A stretch of DNA of 49,828 nt from Acetobacteraceae bacterium (GTDB lineage: Bacteria; Pseudomonadota; Alphaproteobacteria; Acetobacterales; Acetobacteraceae). The translations under genes and the position numbers were made by a program. Shown here one piece after another: positions 25,687-37,872 of this stretch. The stretch's first letter is position 1, and each line of letters begins with the position of its first letter. The notes under the pieces were generated by a model. That model was given only the letters and a program-made list of their open reading frames with translations. It did not search any database and was not told the DNA's origin. Location: contig PLSD01000077.1 in NCBI GenBank assembly GCA_003164135.1, positions 1 through 49,828 of the forward strand, given 5' to 3'.

Positions 25687-26325
25687 TTACCCTGGCGTTG
25701 CAGCAGCAATTGCCTTGAGCATGGCCCGGACGCCTTCGGCGGGGCCTTGGGGGTGATTCCATACGGCGCCGACGACTGCCAGGAATTCGGCGCCGGCTTG
25801 GACCAGGGGAGCGCAGTTGGCGGCGTTGATGCCGCCGATGGCGACGCAGGGGATTTCCATGATTTCCGCCCAGGATTTGAGCGTGGCGATGTCCGCCATT
25901 TCCGGCGGTTCCTTGGTGGCGGTGGGGAAGAAGGCGCCGAAGGCGACGTAGTCGGCCCCGGCCTCCCCGGCTTCCATGGCCAGGTGCAGGGAGTTGTGAC
26001 AGGTGACGCCCAGGGTGAGGTCGCCGAGGATTTTGCGGGCCTGGGTGATGGGCATGTCGGTCTGGCCGACATGGGCGCCGTCGCAGCCGTGTTTTACCGC
26101 GAGGTCCGGGCGGTCGTTGAGCAGGAAGGCGACGCCGCGCGATTGCACGATGGGGCGCAGGCGTTCGATGGTTTTTTGCACGACGGTGTCGGGCACGTCT
26201 TTCAGGCGCAGTTGCAGGGCGGCGACATCACCGGCGTCCAGTGCCGCGGCCAGTTGGTCCTCGAACTTGTCCCGCAGAGTGGGCGGGGTGATGAGGTAGA
26301 GGCGGCAGTTGGGGGCGGTGCTCAT
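25687..26325 (-). CDS. thiE: Thiamine-phosphate synthase
   Basis: The 212-aa TIM-barrel enzyme couples the thiazole and pyrimidine pyrophosphate parts of thiamine. Signatures are [31 protein letters not shown] (diphosphate and Mg site), [33 protein letters not shown] and [28 protein letters not shown]. The ATG at 26325 overlaps the stop of the VIT gene as ATGA, so it is the last gene of fba-VIT-thiE. No TPP riboswitch is visible because it has no leader of its own. Confidence 0.95.
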   Translation of the reverse strand: MSTAPNCRLYLITPPTLRDKFEDQLAAALDAGDVAALQLRLKDVPDTVVQKTIERLRPIVQSRGVAFLLNDRPDLAVKHGCDGAHVGQTDMPITQARKILGDLTLGVTCHNSLHLAMEAGEAGADYVAFGAFFPTATKEPPEMADIATLKSWAEIMEIPCVAIGGINAANCAPLVQAGAEFLAVVGAVWNHPQGPAEGVRAMLKAIAAATPG

Positions 26326-27011
26326 GCGAAGGTTCCGAATAAGGCGCCGATACCGGCGGTAACGGCCATGGCGGCTGCGCCCCAGAAGGTGACGCGGATG
26401 GTGCTGCGCAGGATGGGAGCACCTCCGGCGCGGGCGGCCAGGGCGCCGAGCAGGGCCAGGAACAGCAGGGCGGAGATGCCGACGCAGGGCATGAGAATGG
26501 GCAGCGGGGCCAGGGTGCCGGCGAGCAGCGGCAGCGCCGCGCCGCCGGAGAAGCTGGCGGCCGAGGCGATGGCTGCTTGGCCGGGGCGGGCTTTGAGTGC
26601 CTCGGTGATGCCTAGTTCGTCGCGGGCGTGGGCGCCCAGGGCGTCGTGGGCCATCAACTGGTCGGCAACCTGCGCCGCGAGTTCCGGGGTGAGGCCGCGT
26701 TCGACGTAGATTTCGGCTAGTTCCGCCAGTTCAGCCTCGTGGTCGAGCAGGTGCTCTTGTTCCAGGGCGAGGTCGGCGGCTTGCGTGTCAGCCTGGGAGT
26801 GGACGGAGACGAACTCGCCCGAGGCCATGGCCATGGCCCCGGCGACGAGGCCAGAGACTCCGGCGACGAGCACGCTTAAGTGGGTGCCATGCGCGGCGGC
26901 GACGCCAAGCACGAGGCTTGACGTCGATAAGATGCCGTCATTGGCGCCGAGGACCGCCGCCCGCAACCAGCCTGTGTTGCCGGTGCGGTGGGGTTCCTTG
27001 TGAGCCTTCAT
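26322..27011 (-). CDS. VIT/CCC1-family iron/manganese transporter
   Basis: The 229-aa protein resembles the vacuolar iron transporter family. It opens with [25 protein letters not shown], the conserved first transmembrane segment, and has about five hydrophobic helices. A charged middle ([41 protein letters not shown]) matches the metal-binding helical insert with Glu residues seen in VIT1. In bacteria the family is thought to move Fe2+ or Mn2+ out of the cytosol. The start is 11 bases after fba with no clear ribosome site, so coupling to fba translation is likely. Confidence 0.88.
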   Translation of the reverse strand: MKAHKEPHRTGNTGWLRAAVLGANDGILSTSSLVLGVAAAHGTHLSVLVAGVSGLVAGAMAMASGEFVSVHSQADTQAADLALEQEHLLDHEAELAELAEIYVERGLTPELAAQVADQLMAHDALGAHARDELGITEALKARPGQAAIASAASFSGGAALPLLAGTLAPLPILMPCVGISALLFLALLGALAARAGGAPILRSTIRVTFWGAAAMAVTAGIGALFGTFA

Positions 27012-27022
27012 GGGGTGGGGCT

Positions 27023-27937
27023 TTATGCCTTGCCCTGGTAGATTTCGATGATCTTCGCCAGCATTTCCAGAGCTTCCTCGCGCGGGCGCTGGAAGGTGTT
27101 GCGGCCGATGATAGAGCCGTTCGCGCCACCGTCACGCAAGCCGCGGACTTCGTCGTACAGGCCCTCCAGGCCCTTGGACTCGCCGCCGGAGAACACGACG
27201 ATGCGCTTGCCGGCGAAGCAGGATTGCACGATGTGCTCAACGCGCTTGGCGAGGGTGGAGCCGTCAATGTTGGCGTAGGATTTCTTCGCGGCTTCCAGCG
27301 AGATCACGGCGGTGGGCGGCTTGACCTTGATGATATGCGCACCGAGCAGGGCGGCTATGTGGGCAGCGTAGGCGCAGATGTCGAAGGCGGTTTCGGCGGC
27401 TTTGTCCAGCTCCGGGCCGCGCGGGTAGGACCAGATGACGACAGCGAGGCCGACGGATTTGGCTTCCTCGGCGAGTTCGCGGATTTCTTCCATCAGGTCG
27501 AAAGCGAATTCGCTGCCCGGATAGATGGTGAAGCCGATGGCGGCACAACCCAGGCGCAGCGCGTCGTTCACCGAGCCGGTGACGGCTTGGTTCTTGTCGG
27601 TGGCCAGCGAGTTGGAGGAGTTCAGTTTCAGGATGGTCGGGATGGCGCCGGCAAACGTGTCCGCGCCAGCTTCAATCATGCCCAAAGGTGCCGCGTAGGC
27701 GGAGAGCCCGGCGTCGATGGCGAGTTTGAAGTGGTAATGCGGGTCGTAAGCGGCGGGGTTGGCAGCGAAGGAGCGGGCGGGGCCGTGCTCAAAACCCTGG
27801 TCGACGGGGAGGATCACAAGCTTGCCGGTGCCGCCGAGCTTGCCGTGCATGAGAATGCGGGCGAGGTTGGTTTTGGTTCCGGGATTGTCGCTCTCGTAAT
27901 GCGACAGAATCTTTTTAACCCGCTGCGAAATAATCAT
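27023..27937 (-). CDS. fbaB: Class I fructose-bisphosphate aldolase (DhnA/FbaB type)
   Basis: The 304-aa protein matches the archaeal-type class I aldolases (COG1830/DhnA), which cleave fructose-1,6-bisphosphate without a metal. Signatures are LVILPVDQGFEHGPARSF near the N-terminus, GAHIIKVKPPTAVIS with the Schiff-base lysine (K204 or K206), and VVFSGGESKG near the phosphate site. Length is normal. An aldolase role in gluconeogenesis or glycolysis is likely; a related aldolase function in aromatic-precursor synthesis exists in this family. It leads the VIT-thiE operon, possibly with the 126-aa gene upstream. Confidence 0.9.
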   Translation of the reverse strand: MIISQRVKKILSHYESDNPGTKTNLARILMHGKLGGTGKLVILPVDQGFEHGPARSFAANPAAYDPHYHFKLAIDAGLSAYAAPLGMIEAGADTFAGAIPTILKLNSSNSLATDKNQAVTGSVNDALRLGCAAIGFTIYPGSEFAFDLMEEIRELAEEAKSVGLAVVIWSYPRGPELDKAAETAFDICAYAAHIAALLGAHIIKVKPPTAVISLEAAKKSYANIDGSTLAKRVEHIVQSCFAGKRIVVFSGGESKGLEGLYDEVRGLRDGGANGSIIGRNTFQRPREEALEMLAKIIEIYQGKA

Positions 27938-27993
27938 TTGTGCTCCACCGTGCTGAAAAACCTAGCCGCATGTAACGCATGAGCGCGCAAATG

Positions 27994-28374
27994 TCATCCG
28001 GCCAGCCAGCTTTCCAGCCGCCTTATGGCGCCATTTTGGCCGAAATCGAGCGCTGGTGGGGCCAGAGCCAACGCCAGCGCGCCATTTGCGGCGGCGAGTT
28101 CCGAAACGATGGCGAAAGCAGGCGCGGGGGCATGCAGCACCACGCCGAGCAGGCCCAGATGCAGAGCCTCCAGCGCGCGGCCGGGGGCGAGGCCACAGTC
28201 CAGCAGCGCCGGGCCGGTGAAGTTTGCCGCCGCAAGCAACTCGCGCCACCACAGGCAGCCAGCGTATTGCGCGGCGCCGGGGGCCGAGAGCAGGATTACC
28301 GGGCGGCCGGGTGCCAGCGCTTTTTTGGCATCGGCGAGGCTGTGCACGATGACGGCGGGGGGCAGGGCGATCAT
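27994..28374 (-). CDS. Conserved-looking small protein, unknown function
   Basis: A 126-aa protein with codon use like its neighbours. It has alternating hydrophobic strands and small-residue turns such as PVILLSAPGAAQYAGCLWWRELL and GLAPGRALEALHLGLLGVVLHAPAPAFAIV, which suggests a compact alpha/beta fold. No family recognised. It lies 56 bases before fba on the same strand, so may be in that operon. No ribosome site is visible before the ATG. It is divergent from the small gene at 28407. Confidence 0.6.
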   Translation of the reverse strand: MIALPPAVIVHSLADAKKALAPGRPVILLSAPGAAQYAGCLWWRELLAAANFTGPALLDCGLAPGRALEALHLGLLGVVLHAPAPAFAIVSELAAANGALALALAPPALDFGQNGAIRRLESWLAG

Positions 28375-28406
28375 TTATTTGACTTTTAACCATTGCGTCG
28401 GGTTGA

Positions 28407-28616
28407 ATGCCACTTATGCCCGAGTCTGAGTCAGAAGACGAAATCCTTGATCGTATTGAAATTGCGCTGCTGAAAATCGCGGCGCGCGCCCAGGCGCCCC
28501 GGCTGGCGGCTGGCGGGGAGCTGGACCCAGCTGCTCTGGCCGCATCTCTCGACAGCTTGATCGAGAGCCTGCGCGTTGGGTTGGAACTACCCGGATCAGC
28601 CGGGCAGACGGAGTAA
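28407..28616 (+). CDS. Small acidic protein upstream of zapA
   Basis: The 69-aa frame has SEDEILDRIEIALLKIAARAQAP then ALAASLDSLIESLRVGLEL, two possible amphipathic helices. No known domain recognised. It is 5 bases before the ATG of zapA, so the two are likely cotranscribed; alphaproteobacteria often carry such a small coiled-coil gene next to zapA. A second in-frame ATG at 28416 is possible. Confidence 0.6.
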   Translation: MPLMPESESEDEILDRIEIALLKIAARAQAPRLAAGGELDPAALAASLDSLIESLRVGLELPGSAGQTE

Positions 28617-28621
28617 ACGCC

Positions 28622-28930
28622 ATGGCGCAAGTTACCATCCGCATTAACGGCTATGTGTATACGGTAGGCTGCGAGGACGGGCAGGAAGCGCATCTGGGGC
28701 GCATGGCCGCCGAGATCGAACAACGCATCGACAGCATCAAGGCCATCGGCGGGCAGTCCGGCGAGGCGCGGCTGTTGATGCTGGCGGCACTGCTGCTGGC
28801 CGATGAGCTGCACGATTTGCGCAGCAACGCGCCCGCGCCGGTGGAAAAATCCAACCCGGAGCGCCGCGCGCGGCTGCGCCGCGTGGCCGCCCGCGCGGAA
28901 GAGATTGCAGCGGACCTATTAGACGCTTAA
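28622..28930 (+). CDS. zapA: Cell division protein ZapA
   Basis: The 102-aa protein has the ZapA opening MAQVTIRINGYVYTVGCEDGQEAHL and the following helical region AAEIEQRIDSIKAIGGQSGEARLLMLAALLLADELHDL, which forms the coiled-coil dimer that cross-links FtsZ. It is preceded by GGAG. Downstream lie a terminator, a palindromic element and a 6S RNA-like locus, the order usual in many Proteobacteria. Confidence 0.93.
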   Translation: MAQVTIRINGYVYTVGCEDGQEAHLGRMAAEIEQRIDSIKAIGGQSGEARLLMLAALLLADELHDLRSNAPAPVEKSNPERRARLRRVAARAEEIAADLLDA

Positions 28931-28962
28931 GCGCGCTTGAGTCGCGCGCTTAGGTTTTGTTT
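28926..28962 (+). terminator. Terminator after zapA
   Basis: TAAGCGCGC (28928-28936) pairs with GCGCGCTTA (28944-28952), followed by TTTTGTTT. It overlaps the last codons of zapA. Confidence 0.75.
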
Positions 28963-29026
28963 GAGGGGCGGATTCACGGATAAAGTTAAATCGCGCAGCG
29001 ATTGAACTTTATCCGATCCGGCCCTA
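28963..29026. repeat. Two-level palindromic element
   Basis: An inner 17-bp inverted repeat (28978-28994 with 28998-29014, one mismatch, 3-base loop) lies within an outer imperfect pair AGGGGCGGAT / ATCCGGCCCT. This is much longer than a standard terminator and looks like a dispersed intergenic repeat unit. Only one copy is in the window. Confidence 0.55.
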
Positions 29027-29029
29027 CGT

Positions 29030-29197
29030 TAGTCTTGGAGCTGCCCGGTTCGTCAGGCAAATCATCCCCAGGGCCGTAAGCATCTCCCTCGGGAGCTGGC
29101 TCTGTCCGGATCTTGGTCCGGGTATCTGGCGCCCACCTGCACAAGCAGGCCTTGGGAGGATGTATAAAACCAACGGCCAGGGTGGCTCCACTTTATT
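29030..29197 (+). ncRNA. ssrS: 6S RNA candidate
   Basis: The locus after zapA is the usual place for 6S RNA, which binds sigma70 RNA polymerase. The sequence folds as expected: closing stem GGAGCTGCCC (29037-29046) with GGGTGGCTCC (29080-29089 region of the last 120 bases, 29180-29189), an inner stem ATCATCCCCAGG with CCTTGGGAGGAT, an open central region, and a terminal hairpin CCGGATCTTGGTCCGG. Ends are approximate. The downstream gene begins 19 bases later. Confidence 0.7.
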
Positions 29198-29215
29198 TCT
29201 GGCGGGGAGAAGGGG

Positions 29216-29911
29216 ATGGCGGAAAATATCACTCTGCCACCGGGGCAATTCCTGGCACCGTCGTTTGGCCGTTTCGGCCTGGGGCGGTTTGCCAACCGCT
29301 TTCCCGCGCAGCCTGATACCGTGGCGTTGAAAATTGGTGGCGCGGTGGCGCGGCCGGTGGCCATTGGCGCGCAGTTGGCTGAGTTGCCGCGGGTGGAGCA
29401 GGTCTCGGATTTTCATTGTGTGACCACCTGGTCCTGCGTGGGGCTGCGCTGGGGCGGGGTGAGTTTTGCTGATTTTTACCACCGGATCGTGGTGCCTCTG
29501 GCGGGACCGGAAGCTGGCGCCGGATTTGTGGTGCTGCGCGGCGGGGATGGCTACCACTGCGCCATGTTGCTGGAAGATTTGCTGGCGCCGGGCGTGCTGC
29601 TGGCGGACACGCTGGATGGCGAGAAGCTCGGCCTGGAACACGGCGCGCCGCTGCGGTTGGTCGCGCCGGCGCATTACGGCTACAAAAACGTGAAGCACAT
29701 CGGCGCGATAGAATTCTGGCACGACCGCAAGCACTACCGCTTCCCGTATCCGTACCCGGATTTTATGGACCACCCGCGCGGCCGGGTGGCGCTGGAAGAG
29801 CGTGCGCGCTGGTTTCCGGCATGGCTGTTGCGGCCGTTTTACCGGGTGTTGATTCCGTTGGCCCGAAGGAAGAGCCGCAAGGCACTGGCGGCGTATGATC
29901 GCGCAAACTAA
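29216..29911 (+). CDS. Molybdopterin-dependent oxidoreductase domain protein
   Basis: The 231-aa protein resembles the sulfite-oxidase-type molybdopterin domain (Oxidored_molyb, MsrP/YedY family). The likely Mo ligand is the Cys in DFHCVTTWSCVGLRWGGVSF; two Cys are present in that stretch. GAPLRLVAPAHYGYKNVKHIGAIEF is a conserved later motif of the family. No Tat or Sec signal is visible, so unlike MsrP it appears cytoplasmic. No haem-membrane partner gene (msrQ) is adjacent. Ribosome site GGGGAGAAGGGG lies before the ATG. Confidence 0.85.
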   Translation: MAENITLPPGQFLAPSFGRFGLGRFANRFPAQPDTVALKIGGAVARPVAIGAQLAELPRVEQVSDFHCVTTWSCVGLRWGGVSFADFYHRIVVPLAGPEAGAGFVVLRGGDGYHCAMLLEDLLAPGVLLADTLDGEKLGLEHGAPLRLVAPAHYGYKNVKHIGAIEFWHDRKHYRFPYPYPDFMDHPRGRVALEERARWFPAWLLRPFYRVLIPLARRKSRKALAAYDRAN

Positions 29912-29943
29912 TTTTCATTGGGCTCCTACGCAGGAGGCCATAG

Positions 29944-30405
29944 ATGACGATTGATATTGATGAAATGAACCAAAGCCTCCGCCGTCTCGAGTGCAGCCCT
30001 GAAGCTCGGCTTTGGCAGGTTGCTTACGATAAATTGTCCGTCCCGGAGCGCGTTTTTGTGTCGGTATGGGAGCTTGAGGCGGAAGTTAATAATGGCGGCT
30101 TTCAGCAATATTTTTTGAATGGCAGCGGGCGAATTGCGCCGCATGCCGTGGCTGCGCTGCGCGCCGTCCGGGCGGAGGCGATGGCTAAAATCGTCGAACG
30201 TGCATTTCTTGCCGTGGACCAGGATATCCCGTGGCTGAATGACGTGGAAAGGCGCTCCCGGCTCAGTGGATTAACGCCCGGCGCAGCGGACGCGTTAGAT
30301 AGACTTGACCGGGAGTTCTACGCATATCCCGATAATTTGACGGCCCTGCTTTACCAGTATGTTGCGGAATATCGGGATGAGATAGCTGGCGCGGCGGAAT
30401 TTTAG
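29944..30405 (+). CDS. DUF4375-domain protein
   Basis: The 153-aa protein contains ELEAEVNNGGFQQYFLNGSGRIA (54-76), the hallmark of DUF4375. The family has no assigned function; members often occur as single genes. GGAGG precedes the ATG with good spacing. It stands alone between the Moco-domain gene and the convergent ligA. Confidence 0.85.
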   Translation: MTIDIDEMNQSLRRLECSPEARLWQVAYDKLSVPERVFVSVWELEAEVNNGGFQQYFLNGSGRIAPHAVAALRAVRAEAMAKIVERAFLAVDQDIPWLNDVERRSRLSGLTPGAADALDRLDREFYAYPDNLTALLYQYVAEYRDEIAGAAEF

Positions 30406-30440
30406 AGATATTCCGTGCCATGGGTTTTTTGGAACGAGGG

Positions 30441-34209
<3,769 letters not shown>

Positions 34210-34235
34210 TGCTTACTGCCCGCTGGACATGCGGC

Positions 34236-35177
34236 TCAGAACGGCCAGTACCAATGGTGCTTGCCCGGCGCCGGGGCGGTCTGTTCCATGTCCGCCGGCG
34301 GGGCGACGGCACTGGTATCGGCGGCGCGCTGGGCTGTAACGGCGGCGCCGCTCTGGTCCACGCTGGTGGGGGCGGGGGCAACCAGGTTATGCGCCTTCAG
34401 CGAGTTATAGGCGGTCTGGTACCAAGTGCTGCCGGGGTAGTTGTAGCCGAGCACCGAGGCGGTGCGCTGCGCGGCGTCGGGCAGGCCGAGGTCGAGATAG
34501 ACTTCCACCAGCCGCTCCAGCGCCTCGGGCGTGTAGGTGGTGGTCTGGAACGTGGTCACAATATCCTGGTAGCGGCCGACGGCGGCGCCGTAGAGGTGCT
34601 GCTTCTCGTAGAAGCGGCCAATGATCATGTCATGCCCGGCCAGACGGTTGTCCGCCAGGCGTAGTTTTATGCGCGCGTCATGGGCGTAGGCGCTGTCGGG
34701 GAAGCGGGTGGTCACATCGGTGAGGGTCTGGATCGCCTCATAGGTCGTGGTCTGGTCGCGCTGCACGTCGTCGATCTGTTCGTAATAGCAGAGCGACTTC
34801 AGGTAATAGGCATAGGCGACATCCGGGTTTTCCGGGTGCAGGCCGATGTAGCGGTTGAGCGCGCTGATCGCGTCGTCGTAATTCTGATCCTTGTACTGGG
34901 CGTAGCCGGCCAGCAGTTCGGCATGGGTGGCCCAGGAGGAATACGGATAATTCTCCTCGACATTGTCGAACGCCTTCACGGCGCGCTCGTTATCGCCGCG
35001 CTGCAGATACGCGACGCCCTGGGCGTAGAGCACATCGGCCGGTGGCAGGGCGACGTTGCTGGCGTAGTCGCCGTTGGCGGTCTCGCTGTTTTCGAGGAGG
35101 GAACAGCCGCCGAGGCCAAGCAGCAGGGCAAGGGCGGGCAGGGCGGTGCGGGCGAAGCCGGAGGGAAAATTTGTCAT
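34236..35177 (-). CDS. bamD: Outer-membrane protein assembly factor BamD
   Basis: The 313-aa lipoprotein is a component of the BAM complex. The lipobox is LGLGGC with C25. TPR repeats fill the middle: VLYAQGVAYLQRGDNERAVKAFDNVEENYPYSSWATHAELLAGYAQYKDQNYDDAISALNRYIGLHP. The Pro/Ala-rich C-terminus (PAPGKHHWYWPF) is longer than in enterobacterial BamD. First of the operon with recN and ligA; divergent from rpsA. Confidence 0.95.
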   Translation of the reverse strand: MTNFPSGFARTALPALALLLGLGGCSLLENSETANGDYASNVALPPADVLYAQGVAYLQRGDNERAVKAFDNVEENYPYSSWATHAELLAGYAQYKDQNYDDAISALNRYIGLHPENPDVAYAYYLKSLCYYEQIDDVQRDQTTTYEAIQTLTDVTTRFPDSAYAHDARIKLRLADNRLAGHDMIIGRFYEKQHLYGAAVGRYQDIVTTFQTTTYTPEALERLVEVYLDLGLPDAAQRTASVLGYNYPGSTWYQTAYNSLKAHNLVAPAPTSVDQSGAAVTAQRAADTSAVAPPADMEQTAPAPGKHHWYWPF

Positions 35178-35243
35178 TGCGACCGGCTTATAGCAGTTAA
35201 AACGCGAACGCGAAGCCGCCTTGCCCGAATGGTGCCGTAAAAC

Positions 35244-35271
35244 TTGACTCTGGCGGGTTTAGGGGTATGAG
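35244..35271 (+). promoter_or_regulatory. Probable rpsA promoter
   Basis: TTGACT (35244-35249) and TATGAG (35266-35271) are 16 bases apart, about 118 bases before the rpsA start. The resulting leader of roughly 110 bases would leave room for the autogenous control known for S1 in other bacteria. Confidence 0.55.
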
Positions 35272-35388
35272 ACCGCCATTCACTTAACCAGACATCCTCG
35301 GGCGCGCCCAGGATGCTCTAGCCGTTGCCTCAAACAGGCCGCGCATACCACCGGGCACCCGCCCGTACTTAAGGACATACCCAGCCTC

Positions 35389-37122
35389 ATGGCTTCCATT
35401 TCCCCCGCTCTCCGCCATTCCGACGCCCCCGCTTATTCGGGCGTTGACGATTTTGCTGCCCTACTGGACTCCTCGCTCGGCGCCAACGCCGGGTTTGAAG
35501 GTTCCGTCGTCACCGGCACCGTGCTCCGGATCGATGATGATTTCGTGATCGTCGACGTCGGCCTGAAGAGCGAAGGCCGCGTGCCGCTTCGCGAATTCGC
35601 CCCCGTCGGCGCCAAGCCCGAAGTTAACAAGGGCGATGTGTTCGATCTGTATATCGAGCGTTATGAAGATAAAGACGGCTCCATGGTGCTTTCCCGCGAG
35701 AAAGCCCGCCGTGAAGAGAGCTGGACTCAGCTGGAGAAGGCTTTCGAGGCCCAGACCCGCGTCAACGGCGTGATCCATGGCCGCGTTAAAGGCGGCTTCA
35801 CTGTTGACCTCGGCGGCGCCACCGCGTTCCTGCCCGGCTCGCAGGTCGATATCCGTCCCGTACGTGACGTCGGCCCGCTCATGGGTGTGGCTCAGCCGTT
35901 CCAGATTTTGAAGATGGACCGTCAGCGCGGCAACATCGTGGTCTCGCGCCGCGCCGTGCTGGAAGAAACCCGTGCGGAACAGCGCTCCGAGCTGATCCTG
36001 GGCCTGAAAGAAGGCCAGATCCTCGACGGCGTGGTCAAGAACATCACCGATTACGGTGCGTTCGTGGACCTTGGCGGCGTCGACGGCCTGCTGCATGTCA
36101 CCGACATCGCCTGGAAGCGCATCAACCACCCGGCCGAGGCCCTGGTCATCGGCCAGCCGGTTAAAGTGCAGGTCATCCGCTTCAATGCCGACACGCAGCG
36201 CATTTCGCTGGGCATGAAGCAGCTTGAGGCTGATCCGTGGGAAGGCGTTGACGCCAAGTACCCGCCTGGGATCAAGGCTTCCGGCCGCGTTACCAACATC
36301 ACCGACTACGGCGCCTTCGTGGAGCTGGAGCCCGGCGTTGAAGGCCTCGTGCACGTGTCCGAAATGTCCTGGACCAAGAAGAACGCGCATCCCGGCAAGA
36401 TTGTTTCCACCTCGCAGGAAGTGGATGTGGTTGTGCTGGATGTCGACGCTTCCAAGCGCCGCATTTCGCTCGGCCTCAAGCAGGTCACGCGCAACCCCTG
36501 GGAAGAGTTCCAGGATGCGCATCCGATCGGCTCGGTCATCGAGGGCGAGATCCGCAACATCACCGAGTTCGGCCTGTTCGTTGCGGTCGGCCCGGAAATC
36601 GACGGCATGGTCCACATGTCCGACCTGTCCTGGGAAGATGCCGGCGAAACCGCCATCACCAAGTACAACAAGGGCGATATGGTTAAGGCGAAAGTGCTCG
36701 ATATCGACGTCGAGAAAGAGCGTATTTCGTTGGGCGTCAAGCAGCTTGAGGTCGATCCGGCCGCCGGCGTGCTGGATAAGATCCACAAGGGCCAGATCGT
36801 TACCTGCGTTGTCACGGCCGTGCAGGCCAATGGCATCGAAGTTAAGGTTGACGAAGTCCTCACCGGCTTCATCCGCCGCGCCGAACTGGCTCGCGACAAG
36901 GGCGAACAGCGCACCGAGCGCTTCTCCGTTGGCGATAGCCTCGATGCGAAGATCACCGCGGTGGACCGCGCAGCCCGCAAGCTGCAGCTGACCATCAAGG
37001 GCAAGGAAATCGACGAAGACAAGACGGCCGTGGCCGAATTTGGCTCCTCGGACTCCGGCGCCTCGCTGGGCGACATCCTGGGTGCGGCTATCCGCCGCCG
37101 TAACCAGACCACTGAAGACTAA
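35389..37122 (+). CDS. rpsA: 30S ribosomal protein S1
   Basis: The 577-aa protein has six S1 RNA-binding domains, visible as repeated motifs such as GTVLRIDDDFVIVDVGLKSEG, GVVKNITDYGAFVDLGGVDGLLHVTDIAW, GRVTNITDYGAFVELEPGVEGLVHVSEMSW and GEIRNITEFGLFVAVGPEIDGMVHMSDLSW. It helps load mRNA on the ribosome. AAGGAC lies 19-14 bases before the ATG. Codons are strongly biased, as expected for a highly expressed gene. A terminator follows. Confidence 0.98.
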   Translation: MASISPALRHSDAPAYSGVDDFAALLDSSLGANAGFEGSVVTGTVLRIDDDFVIVDVGLKSEGRVPLREFAPVGAKPEVNKGDVFDLYIERYEDKDGSMVLSREKARREESWTQLEKAFEAQTRVNGVIHGRVKGGFTVDLGGATAFLPGSQVDIRPVRDVGPLMGVAQPFQILKMDRQRGNIVVSRRAVLEETRAEQRSELILGLKEGQILDGVVKNITDYGAFVDLGGVDGLLHVTDIAWKRINHPAEALVIGQPVKVQVIRFNADTQRISLGMKQLEADPWEGVDAKYPPGIKASGRVTNITDYGAFVELEPGVEGLVHVSEMSWTKKNAHPGKIVSTSQEVDVVVLDVDASKRRISLGLKQVTRNPWEEFQDAHPIGSVIEGEIRNITEFGLFVAVGPEIDGMVHMSDLSWEDAGETAITKYNKGDMVKAKVLDIDVEKERISLGVKQLEVDPAAGVLDKIHKGQIVTCVVTAVQANGIEVKVDEVLTGFIRRAELARDKGEQRTERFSVGDSLDAKITAVDRAARKLQLTIKGKEIDEDKTAVAEFGSSDSGASLGDILGAAIRRRNQTTED

Positions 37123-37151
37123 TACCGCCCTCCAGCGGTAGGCGAAAAGAA

Positions 37152-37180
37152 ACCCGGCGGTGATCCCGCCGGGTTTTTTT
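37152..37180 (+). terminator. Terminator after rpsA
   Basis: ACCCGGCGG (37152-37160), loop TGATC, CCGCCGGGT (37166-37174) and a run of seven T. Very clear. Confidence 0.95.
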
Positions 37181-37270
37181 GCGTTATAGATTAAAAAAAT
37201 CGCGTGTTCACAATAAGTTATTGACCAGTGCGCGCTCTCCTGGCATCGTTGCTCAAGGTGGGAGAGTAAT

Positions 37271-37594
37271 ATGACACGTTCGGAGCTGATCGCTGGGTTG
37301 GCGGAAGACAACCCGCATCTGACGGTGGCGGATGTAGAGCGCATAGTGGCGGCGCTTTTTGATGAAATGACCGGCGCGCTGGCGCGTGGCGAGCGGGTGG
37401 AATTGCGCGGCTTTGGCGCCTTCACCGTGAAGCATCGCAATGCCAGGGCCGGGCGCAACCCGCGCACCGGGGAGACGGTGGAAGTGGCACAGAAATCCGT
37501 GCCGTTCTTCAAGGCCGGCAAGGAATTGCGCGAACGGATCAACAAACCACCTGCCGCGCCGAACGGTAAGAAGAACGGCGGAGCAAAAGCCTGA
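37271..37594 (+). CDS. ihfB: Integration host factor beta subunit
   Basis: The 107-aa DNA-bending protein of the HU/IHF family has the arm motif [23 protein letters not shown]. It is located after rpsA as ihfB is in many Proteobacteria. The first residues [18 protein letters not shown] fit IhfB better than HU. The Lys/Ala-rich tail is longer than in E. coli. GGGAGAG lies before the ATG. TTGACC at 37221 with a weak -10 could be its own promoter. Confidence 0.93.
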   Translation: MTRSELIAGLAEDNPHLTVADVERIVAALFDEMTGALARGERVELRGFGAFTVKHRNARAGRNPRTGETVEVAQKSVPFFKAGKELRERINKPPAAPNGKKNGGAKA

Positions 37595-37599
37595 ACATT

Positions 37600-37872
37600 T
37601 TGAAGAGCGTCATCGGCTTCCTGATTATTCTGGCGCTGGTGATTTTTCTGCTTTCCAACCGGGTGCCCGTGGATATCGGATTCTGGCCGTTTGGGCAGGT
37701 GGCTACCTTACCGCTGGGTGCCGTGGTGCTGGCCGTGCTGGTGCTGGGCTTTCTGCTTGGGCTGGCGTTTCATCTGCCGCATCGTTTTGCCCTTAACCGC
37801 CGCGCCAAGCGGGCGGAAAAGCGCGTGGCGGAGCTGGAATCCCGGACATCCCCGCCGCCGGCGGCATTCTGA
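37600..37872 (+). CDS. lapA: LapA-family membrane protein (DUF1049)
   Basis: The 90-aa protein has two hydrophobic helices (about 4-20 and 38-58) and a short charged tail RRAKRAEKRVAELESR. The LapA/YciS family works in lipopolysaccharide assembly control in E. coli. The usual place is after ihfB. The start is a TTG at 37600, five bases after the ihfB stop. The stop overlaps the pyrF ATG by one base (TGATG). Confidence 0.85.
   Translation: MKSVIGFLIILALVIFLLSNRVPVDIGFWPFGQVATLPLGAVVLAVLVLGFLLGLAFHLPHRFALNRRAKRAEKRVAELESRTSPPPAAF

Noticed and set aside
26326..26400. TPP riboswitch before thiE
   Set aside because: thiE overlaps the VIT gene, so there is no leader; no THI-box-like sequence seen.
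27962..28813. A 283-codon minus-strand frame over zapA and the 126-aa gene
   Set aside because: It overlaps two better-supported genes and has no domain.
35461..37545. A 694-codon minus-strand frame over rpsA
   Set aside because: Same reason: a shadow of strongly biased coding, with no family match.
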